Source: CAYGWP01 sp964353455
Lineage (GTDB): Bacteria; Planctomycetota; Phycisphaerae; FEN-1346
Assembly (NCBI GenBank): GCA_964353455.1
Contig: CAYGWP010000275.1
Span: 1 to 11,626 of the forward strand
DNA: 11,626 bases
Direction: 5' to 3'
The position numbers were made by a program, and so were the translations under genes. A model generated the notes under the pieces. The model worked only from the letters and a program-made list of their open reading frames with translations. It searched no databases and was not told the DNA's origin. Positions 1 through 5,973 of this stretch are shown here, one piece after another. Positions within the stretch are counted from its first letter, which is position 1. Every line of letters begins with the position of its first letter.

Positions 1-118
1 GGGCCGCGTCGGGCGACGGAGAGGCCCGTAGTACCGACGAAGCCCCATAACGGGGGTGGAGGGAAGGGGCCTTGGTTGAAGGCGAGCGCAGGAAGCGGCG
101 AAGGGCGGGAGATTGGCG

Positions 119-1432
119 ATGAGCCTGGCAACTCCTGAAAGCGTTCAGAGGCTGCAAGCGGCGCTCCACGCCAAAGCGAAGGGAGAACCCGACTACCGGT
201 TCTACATGCTGTACGACAAGGTGCACCGGCGTGACGTGCTGGCCCATGCCTACGAGTGCTGCCGCGCGAATCGTGGGGCGGCCGGGGTGGACGGCCAGAC
301 GTTCGAGGCCATCGAGGCGTACGGAGTGGAACGGTGGCTGGGGGAACTGACGGAGGAACTCAGGAAGAAGACGTATCGTCCGGAGGCCGTGCGGCGGGTA
401 TGGATACCCAAGCCGGACGGTACGAAGCGACCGCTCGGCATCCCGACGATTCGGGACCGGGTGGAGAAAGATGGCGGCGGTGCTGGTGCTTTCGCCGATC
501 TTTGAGGCGGACCTTGCCGCCGAGCAGTACGCCTACCGGACTGGCCGGGGGGCGTTGGATGCGGTGCAGCACGTCCACCGGCTTCTGATGAGCGGATACA
601 CCGAGGTGGTGGACGCGGACCTGAGCGGGTACTTCGACTCGATACCGCACGCGGAACTCATGAAATCGGTGGCCCGTCGCGTCGTCGATGGTGCGATGTT
701 GCACCTTGTGAAGATGTGGCTGGTGATGCCGGTGGAAGAAGAGGACGACCGCGGGCGGCGCGAGCGAACGACCCAGGCGAAGGACGCGGGGCGAGGGACG
801 CCGCAAGGCGCGCCGGTCTCCCCGTTGCTGGCAAACATCTATATCCTACGCTTCGTGGCGGGCTGGCGGGCGCTGGGGCACGAGGCGCGTCTGGCAGCGC
901 GCATCGTCAACTATGCCGACGACTTCGTCATCTGCTGCCGCGGGACGGGCGCTGAGGCGCTGGCCGCGATGCGGAAGATGATGGCGCGGCTGAAACTGAC
1001 GGTGAACGAGGCCAAGACGCGGCTGCGGCACGCGCCGGACGAACCGTTCGACTTCCTGGGGTACACCTTCGGCCGAAACTGGTCGCCCAAGACGGGACGG
1101 GCGTACATCGAGACGCGGCCGTCGAAGAAACGGCTGGCGCGCCTGGTGGCGGCCCTGCGGTCCCTGACCGGGCGAGAAAGTTCGCGGCCGACGGTCCCGG
1201 AGAAGGTAGGCGAACTCAACCGCCTGCTCGTGGGCTGGGCGAACTACTTCTCTCTGGGGTCGGTCAGCCCGCCAGGACGAAGGGCGGGCGACGGCTGCGT
1301 CAGTGGTTGCGCGCGAAGTACCCGCACCAGGGATACGGCCGGGGGAGTTACCCGGACGCATACCTGCACGAGGTGCTGGGGTTGGTCCGCCTCCAGGGGC
1401 GGCCGCGCAACTTCCCGTGTGCGATGGCGTGA
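119..1432 (+). pseudogene. ltrA: Group II intron reverse transcriptase/maturase, broken by two frame changes
   Basis: Multifunctional intron protein (reverse transcription and splicing assistance). The ATG at 119 is preferred over a TTG at 113, because the purine-rich GGGAG before it sits at a proper distance. The first frame (119-470) gives the N-terminal RT blocks, including WIPKPDGTKRPLGIPTIRDR. Near 464-470 (GAGAAAG) there seems to be one extra base, and the protein continues in another frame at 471 with MAAVLVLSPIFEADL. That frame carries DADLSGYFDSI, GTPQGAPVSPLLANIY, the catalytic YADD (912-923), FDFLGYTF and the start of the maturase X domain (GWANYFSLGS). Near 1273-1288 the frame changes again. 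The last piece (1289-1432) reads RRLRQWLRAKYPHQGYG and ends at TGA 1430-1432. No HNH endonuclease domain is present. Sequencing error is the main alternative to real decay. Confidence 0.88.
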
Positions 1433-1444
1433 GTCCTTCTCCGA

Positions 1445-1477
1445 GAGCCGGATGCGGGAAATCCGCCCGTCCGGGTC
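1445..1477 (+). ncRNA. Group II intron domain V, with a changed base opposite the catalytic triad
   Basis: The catalytic hairpin of the intron, beginning GAGCCGGATGCGGG and ending CCGTCCGGGTC around a GAAA loop. The AGC triad is at 1446-1448. In the usual form the 3' strand ends GGTTC, so that the triad G makes a G-U wobble; here it ends GGGTC, leaving a G-G mismatch. The bulge also reads CC where AC is common. The lower and upper stems otherwise pair. This short element sits 12 bases after the maturase stop, its normal place. Confidence 0.75.
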
Positions 1478-1735
1478 GATGAGCGGGGGCTGGAAACGGA
1501 GCACGGTCGGGCCAGTGAGGCACCGCCAACCGAAAGGGGCGGCCAACGGCTATGCCCGGCCTACCCCACCGCGCCAGACCTCGACTCTACCCCATCACAA
1601 GGGGCGGTTTGTCGAGGGCAAGGAGGCGTCGGCTGGGGTCGGGGGCGACTCTACTGGTGGACAGAGTGTTCAGCGTCGGTAACTACTGCGTCAGGGCGAG
1701 TATGAGGCGAAGCGAGAGAGGAAAGGGGCGGCGTC

Positions 1736-2032
1736 CTACGTTCCGGTGGCTGCCAGCCGTCCCACCTTGGGCGGGCCGTGCCAGGGGGCCGCGACGTTGG
1801 CCCTTGGGGCGTCGATGATGGGCAGCCGGTCCAGGGCCGCACGTTCGTCGCCGATGAGCGTGTGCGTGTGGTGGTCCATCGTCAGGACCAGGCCAGAGTG
1901 CCGCGCGAGGCTCTTGGCCACGGCCGGCACGACGCCGGACCGGGCCAGCCGCGTGAGAAAAGAGTGCCGCAGGGTGTGGAAGTCCACGACGCGGCCTGAG
2001 CCGTCGGTGTCTGCGCGCCAAGCAGTCGCCCG
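1736..2032 (-). pseudogene. Tyrosine recombinase (phage-type integrase), C-terminal fragment with Tyr to His
   Basis: Tyrosine recombinases cut and rejoin DNA through an Arg/His/Arg pocket and a Tyr nucleophile. Read on the - strand, this frame contains VVDFHTLRHSF (the second Arg-His box, LRHS at 1961-1972), then LARHSG, then LTMDHHTHT where family members read DxYxH. The His codon CAC at 1868-1870 stands where TAC or TAT is expected, one transition away. The tail (IGDERAALDRLP) also resembles this family. Only about 99 codons remain, against 300-400 for a full enzyme; the N-terminal core-binding domain and first catalytic Arg are missing. The upstream end abuts the TAG stop of the membrane protein gene, in the same frame, with no start or SD site. 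It is a remnant, not an active enzyme. Confidence 0.75.
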
Positions 2033-2527
2033 CTACCGCCGACAATGCCGGATCACGCCTGCCGCGCCCCATGCCCCGATGATCAGCCCGGCCAGAACGC
2101 CAAACATCAGCGGAAGGCGAATCCCATCATCCAGGGCGGCGATACGCAGCGCCACAACCGCTACGGCCACCGCCCAATACAGAACGCGCAAGACCCGCGG
2201 CAGGCGCACGTCAACCGTCTGGATGATCGCCACGGCAACGACGGTCGCCGCGGCGACCCCGGAGACGGGCCAACCCGCCAATTCGCGGCCCACGGTGATG
2301 ATCGTCATCGCCGCCACCGCGCCCAGGCGGCCCCACCATGCCGGCCCGCGGGCCCGCGCCACGGCCTCGGCCAGCAGCAGCGCCGGAAGACTGTAAGACG
2401 CCAGCGCCGCCGGTATGTCGTAGGCCAGGCGCAGCGGCAGTTCCCAACTACGATTGTAGATGAGAAAAGCGGCGGCGCCCGCCAGCGTGCCGCCTATCGC
2501 CACAACCTTCGCCAGCGGCGGGAGCAT
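2033..2527 (-). CDS. Small multi-pass membrane protein, unknown function
   Basis: A 164-residue protein with about six hydrophobic stretches, near residues 8-25, 35-56, 66-82, 88-105, 113-131 and 139-159. They are separated by short polar loops with Arg, as in WWGRLG and RLPRVLRVL. It should sit in the inner membrane. I recognise no family. The ATG at 2525-2527 lacks a convincing Shine-Dalgarno site, so the true start is uncertain. The gene lies 77 bases after the ankyrin gene on the same strand and could be its last operon partner, although a small stem between them may separate transcription. Its TAG stop is immediately followed, in frame, by the integrase fragment, so the 3' end may be a recombination joint. 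The regular hydrophobic pattern argues for a real gene over a shadow frame. Confidence 0.65.
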   Translation of the reverse strand: MLPPLAKVVAIGGTLAGAAAFLIYNRSWELPLRLAYDIPAALASYSLPALLLAEAVARARGPAWWGRLGAVAAMTIITVGRELAGWPVSGVAAATVVAVAIIQTVDVRLPRVLRVLYWAVAVAVVALRIAALDDGIRLPLMFGVLAGLIIGAWGAAGVIRHCRR

Positions 2528-2578
2528 GCTTGGCGGCCGGGGGGTGTGCTTGGATCTTCAGTCTCTCGGAGCAGCCGG

Positions 2579-2596
2579 AGCCCGGGCAATCGGGCT
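2579..2596 (-). terminator. Small stem after the ankyrin gene, weak terminator candidate
   Basis: AGCCCG (2579-2584) and CGGGCT (2591-2596) form a 6-bp stem with a 6-base loop, just past the ankyrin stop codon on the - strand. No T tract follows it, so intrinsic termination is doubtful. Confidence 0.2.
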
Positions 2597-2604
2597 GGTT
2601 CTCA

Positions 2605-4110
2605 TCAGCCGCTTTTCCCGGCATTCACCTTTGCGGCTGGGCCGGCCTTCGTGGGTGTGGGGGGCCGGTCCCTGCCTCTCTTGCCTCCGTGTTGCCGCAG
2701 CAACTCGTTGATCCGGTCGTCCACGGCGTTATCCAGCGGCGTCCATCCGTCGGTGGTTCTGGCGTTAACGTCCGCACCCTTCTCCAGCAGGAAGCGAGCC
2801 ACGTCGTAGGCATCATTTCCCTGGACGTCGGACCCGCGGCCCACCTCGTGAAGGACCGCGAATCCATATGACGCCCGGGCGCGTACGTCCGCGCCGTGAG
2901 CCACGAGGACCTTGACCGCCGCCAGGCAACCGTTCTGCGCCGCCTTGAAGAGCGGCGTCCAGCCGCTGGAGTCCCGGCAGTCGACCTTGGCCCCGTGCGC
3001 CAGGAGCAGTTCGATCATCTCCGAGCGGTTTGCGGCAGCCGCCACGTGAAGTGGCAGTTCGACGCCTCCCGCCCCAGACGTAACATCAACCTTGGCGCCC
3101 CGCTGGAGCAGCAGGATTGCCAGGTCCCTGTAATCCTTCTCGACCGCAACATACAGGGCTGAATGCTGCCACCCCGAGGTTCGGTTCGGATCGGCCCCCG
3201 CGTCGAGCAGCATCTCGGCGGCCCGGACCTGGTTATTGATTGCCGCATAGTCCAAGGGCGTCAGCGTGGTGCTCAGGCCGTACTGTGACTCGGCTGTCGC
3301 CATTTTCCGGGCCGATTCCTTGTCCCCTTCAAGACAGGTGCGCAGGAAGGCTATGTCTCCAATGCCTGCGGCGCAGAACACGTTCAACTTGGCGCCGTGC
3401 CGGACCAGGGTTTTCGCCGCATCCAGGCGCCCGTTGAGCAGTGCCATGTGCAGCGCATGGCTGTAGGTCTCGCTCTTATCGTTGACGCGGGCTCCGTGCG
3501 CAACCAGCAGTTCGATCACGGCCGGGCTGCCTTCCCATGCGGCGCTGTCTATCGGGCCACCAAAGACCTCGGAGCCACTGTTGGGGTCGACGCCGCGATC
3601 CAGGAGCGTCTTGACGATCGGGGTAAGACCTCCGCGCACGGCATACATAAGTGGCGTGTTCCCGTGCACGTCCGCCAGGTGGATGTCGGCGCCGCGTTCG
3701 ATCAGAAGTTGGGCCAACTCGGCATGCCGAAAATCAATCGCCCTTACCAGCGGGGTCCGGTGGTCCTTGTTGAGTGCGTTGATCTCGGCCCCGTGCTGGA
3801 GCAGGAGTTCCGCCACGCGGAACCACCCATACGTGGCCGCCTCGTGAAGCCGGGTGACCTGAGATGCTTCTTGCGGCGGAGGCGAATTGGCGGAGCCTCC
3901 ATTCGCCAGGAACTTCCGGGTCTCCTCCAGATAGAATGATTCCCCCGTGACGAGGGGCGGCGCATCGATGGTCTTCGCAGCGAGCGGAGGCGCCGCCGGT
4001 GGCTGCGCCGGCACATGGTTCGCACAGCCCCCCAAGGACTCTGGCAGGGTCAAAGCAAGGCAGAGCGCCAAGCCCGGAGGGAATCCCAATAGAATCAGAT
4101 TGCATCTCAT
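2605..4110 (-). CDS. Ankyrin-repeat protein, putative lipoprotein
   Basis: A 501-residue protein made almost wholly of ankyrin repeats, which form a stacked helical surface for protein binding. The ATG at 4108-4110 has AGGAG (on the - strand) six bases upstream. Residues 5-22 are a hydrophobic signal segment followed by SLGGC, a plausible lipobox with Cys29, so the protein may be lipid-anchored outside the inner membrane. A Pro/Ala-rich linker follows (about 33-53). From about residue 57 to 485 I count 11-12 repeats of about 33 residues, with recurring TPL, LLL.HGA and ADVNA motifs. Examples are GWTPLFKAAQNG near the end and HRTPLVRAIDF near the start. One repeat around 250-280 is irregular and lacks the TPLH signature. 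The C-terminus is a Lys/Pro-rich tail. No catalytic domain is visible. The partner is unknown; it follows the SIS-like gene on the same strand. Confidence 0.88.
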   Translation of the reverse strand: MRCNLILLGFPPGLALCLALTLPESLGGCANHVPAQPPAAPPLAAKTIDAPPLVTGESFYLEETRKFLANGGSANSPPPQEASQVTRLHEAATYGWFRVAELLLQHGAEINALNKDHRTPLVRAIDFRHAELAQLLIERGADIHLADVHGNTPLMYAVRGGLTPIVKTLLDRGVDPNSGSEVFGGPIDSAAWEGSPAVIELLVAHGARVNDKSETYSHALHMALLNGRLDAAKTLVRHGAKLNVFCAAGIGDIAFLRTCLEGDKESARKMATAESQYGLSTTLTPLDYAAINNQVRAAEMLLDAGADPNRTSGWQHSALYVAVEKDYRDLAILLLQRGAKVDVTSGAGGVELPLHVAAAANRSEMIELLLAHGAKVDCRDSSGWTPLFKAAQNGCLAAVKVLVAHGADVRARASYGFAVLHEVGRGSDVQGNDAYDVARFLLEKGADVNARTTDGWTPLDNAVDDRINELLRQHGGKRGRDRPPTPTKAGPAAKVNAGKSG

Positions 4111-4393
4111 GTCGGGCTCCTGGGCGCGGGTCCCTTGTCTGCCATTCTACCGCGCCATCAACCGCCGACAAGCCTGCTCCCCGGCACGTCAGCCAGGAGG
4201 AACTTGAAACTGGTACGTCTCGGCCCCCCGCGCGCGACATCTCGAATTCCCCGGCGATAGATAGTGAAGGGAAAGACGCCGCGCGGCGGCGTCGCTGGAC
4301 GCTGGCGCCGGAGTCGGCCCCCACCTCTTTCACGAACTCCTGGGCCAGTGCCTCGGCGTCCGGCGCCTGAAGCAGAATCTCGACGTTGGACAT
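4111..4393 (-). pseudogene. Short open frame with strong SD, unknown, possibly frameshifted
   Basis: An ATG at 4391-4393 has a near-ideal AGGGAGG (4401-4407, - strand) seven bases upstream and lies 40 bases after the SIS-like gene's stop. This suggests translational coupling in an operon. It begins MSNVEILLQAPDAEALAQEF, amphipathic and soluble-looking, for about 50 residues. After that the sequence loses protein-like character. The frame stays open to 3734, deep inside the ankyrin gene, where it can only be a shadow. The other two frames stop before the ankyrin start (one near 4158, one near 4190). Either the gene has suffered a frameshift and ends in one of those frames, or only the start is a remnant. 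I do not recognise a family. The end given here is simply the start of the next gene. Confidence 0.35.
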
Positions 4394-4432
4394 GGCTGTG
4401 CCTCCCTGAAGTGGCCGTATGGGGCCGATATT

Positions 4433-5830
4433 TTAAGGAATCGCCGCGGGAACGCAAGGAGCGGGGCGAAAGTCCTTCAGCGCCTCGGCCATGAGGGCGT
4501 ACCACTGCGGCGTCTGCACCACGCCGGAGGTGGGCAGGATGCGGACCGGAAGCCCCGCCACGTTGACCGCCGAGTCCCACTTGTCCCAGTGACCATTGAT
4601 GTTGATACGTGAATCATCGGTCGGGCCGTCAGACGCGGTCAGAGTAACGGCCTTGCCGCCCGAGGCCAGCACCTTTTCGACCTCCGCGGCCGGGTAGTCC
4701 AGGTACCCCAGCCACAGGAGCATGTCGCCCGGCCGGATGACCTGCGGCCGCCACTCCCAGGTGCGGCCGTACATCACCATGTTGGTGAACTCCCTGGGGA
4801 TGACGGCGCCGCGGACATGCAGATGCCCGCAGACTACGATGAAGCATGCCTTGCCGTCGCTCAGGGTCGCGGCAAGACGTTGGCCGGCCTGCCGGACCCG
4901 GCGTGCCTCGCCGGCGTCCAGGAATTCGGCCACCTGCCGCTGGCAGATCCGCAGATACTGCCTGGCGATCTGCCCGGCGGGGATGGGCGGCACAGCGGCC
5001 TTCGGGTGAAGGTTCAGGCCCTCGACGGTCTTGTCCCAGTCGCGGCCGTTGGGTTCGCAATCGCTCGCGTAGGTGGCCAGGGTCTTGCCCTTGCGCGTGG
5101 CGGCGGCGAACAACTCTCCGCAGAACGCCCACCCCATGGCGGTGGCGGCCATCTGCTGGAGCGACACGTCGGACCAACTTGAACCGGTCGGCGCCCCGGT
5201 GTCGATGAGGAAAAGCCGTCCGCGCCAGTTCTGCCTGCGCACCAGCGGCAGGGTGCGGTCGATGAGCGGCCACTGGTGGCCGGCGAAGTGGACCACCGTG
5301 CACGGGTAATTCCATCCGCCGCCGGTCGTCAGGGTCGAGAAGTCCAGCCGCAAGCCGCACTCGTCGCGCGGAGTGGTCATGCCGATCATGATCAGGTCTT
5401 TCGGGGCGACCGTGGTGGTGTGTTCCTGGAAGGCATCGCTCAGGAAAGAGAAGCCGCCCGCGCGGCCATAGAACTCCTGTACCCATCCGGCGTTGCCCGC
5501 GGCGAACATGCGGCCGCCGTCGATGAGGCCGGGCGCGGCCTTCTCAGCCGCCGGGACCAGTTGGTCGATGTGCTCGATGGCCCAGTCGAACCAGGCGATG
5601 GCGGCACGGTAGATGCGTTCGGTTTCGCCGTCGCCTGGCTGCGGCGCGACCTGCGGCAGTTTGGCGGGCTGAACGTCCGGCGGGGGCTGGATGGAGTTGT
5701 CCTTCCACGGCCGGGCCCACTCGTAGCCCGGGCTGTCGAAGGGATTCGGCGCAGCGCCCCGGCCCGCGCCCGCCGCAACGAGCACGACCAGCGCCATCGC
5801 CGCAAGGCGCGAGAAACAGCGGCGAATCAT
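4433..5830 (-). CDS. Exported protein with two SIS-like (phosphosugar-binding fold) halves
   Basis: A 465-residue protein with a signal peptide (RR then a hydrophobic stretch, residues 3-24, cleavage near GRGA-AP). After a Pro-rich linker, residues 72-130 read like the start of a SIS domain: a long helix, then GGRMFAAGNAGW and FYGRAGG, where SIS proteins have GG-hydrophobic-GxGxS and RAGG. An APKDLIMIGMT strand follows. Residues 325-455 repeat the plan: DGKACFIVVCGHLH, then RPGDMLLWLGYLDYP, then GGKAVTLTAS, like the PGDxxIxxSxSG and GAxxIxIT parts of SIS domains. The usual Ser/Thr phosphate-binding residues are poorly conserved, so substrate binding is uncertain. SIS proteins are normally cytoplasmic, so the signal peptide is unusual. 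AAGGAGA (5835-5841) precedes the ATG. The gene heads the leftward group and has its own promoter. The fold call is inferred from pattern; it may be a family without a name. Confidence 0.6.
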   Translation of the reverse strand: MIRRCFSRLAAMALVVLVAAGAGRGAAPNPFDSPGYEWARPWKDNSIQPPPDVQPAKLPQVAPQPGDGETERIYRAAIAWFDWAIEHIDQLVPAAEKAAPGLIDGGRMFAAGNAGWVQEFYGRAGGFSFLSDAFQEHTTTVAPKDLIMIGMTTPRDECGLRLDFSTLTTGGGWNYPCTVVHFAGHQWPLIDRTLPLVRRQNWRGRLFLIDTGAPTGSSWSDVSLQQMAATAMGWAFCGELFAAATRKGKTLATYASDCEPNGRDWDKTVEGLNLHPKAAVPPIPAGQIARQYLRICQRQVAEFLDAGEARRVRQAGQRLAATLSDGKACFIVVCGHLHVRGAVIPREFTNMVMYGRTWEWRPQVIRPGDMLLWLGYLDYPAAEVEKVLASGGKAVTLTASDGPTDDSRININGHWDKWDSAVNVAGLPVRILPTSGVVQTPQWYALMAEALKDFRPAPCVPAAIP

Positions 5831-5858
5831 GGGCTCTCCTTCGAGGGTTCAGGAAACG

Positions 5859-5888
5859 ATTATAGCGGTTTACGGGTGCAATAGTCAT
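5859..5888 (-). promoter_or_regulatory. Sigma70-like promoter for the SIS-like gene
   Basis: On the - strand a perfect TATAAT (5859-5864) lies 18 bases from ATGACT (5883-5888), which matches TTGACA at four positions. The -10 box is about 28 bases upstream of the start codon, leaving a very short leader that holds only the ribosome binding site. Confidence 0.55.
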
Positions 5889-5907
5889 CTGCGGGCGAAT
5901 CTGTTTG

Positions 5908-5935
5908 TGGACAAGCGGCCGGCGTTCTGTAGAAT
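5908..5935 (+). promoter_or_regulatory. Sigma70-like promoter for the transglutaminase-like gene
   Basis: TGGACA (5908-5913, five of six matches to TTGACA) is followed after 16 bases by TAGAAT (5930-5935, five of six matches to TATAAT). It points right. Transcription would start near 5942, giving a leader of about 30 bases before the ATG at 5974. It is back to back with the leftward promoter, with the -35 boxes about 19 bases apart. Confidence 0.5.
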
Positions 5936-5973
5936 CGGCCGCGATGTCCCATCTCCCTTGGAGGGGCAGAAAC

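Larger units (their letters stand above)
1..1595 (+). mobile_element. Group II intron, 5' part outside the window, decayed
   Basis: A retroelement that would self-splice and move by retrohoming with the help of its own reverse transcriptase. Bases 1-118 resemble the RNA segment usually found just before the maturase gene (a GTAGTACCGA-type stretch followed by GGAGGGAAGGGGCC). The maturase pseudogene follows, then domain V at 1445-1477. After domain V, bases 1505-1512 and 1554-1561 can pair (one G-U) as a long hairpin. The 3' end is estimated near 1595, from the CGACTCTACCCCAT string that resembles the end of such introns; it could be several bases off. The 5' end and upstream exon lie left of the window. 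From 1433 to 1735 I see no gene: intron RNA to about 1595, then a featureless spacer. The broken reading frame and altered domain V suggest a dead copy. Confidence 0.8.

Noticed and set aside
471..1682. Extension of the maturase protein to 1682 in its middle frame
   Set aside because: Past about 1270 this frame runs through the domain V region and the 3' intron RNA. The true maturase C-terminus is in another frame and ends at 1432.
1746..2809. Rightward open frames of 216 and 254 codons
   Set aside because: They lie opposite the integrase fragment, the membrane protein and the ankyrin gene, with Arg/Ala/Pro-rich composition and no recognisable motif.
4111..4393. Possible relation of the short frame to small effector-associated components of conflict systems
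   Set aside because: The opening VEILL pattern is vaguely similar, but the hydrophobic second half of that family is missing in all three frames. No other conflict-system gene is nearby.
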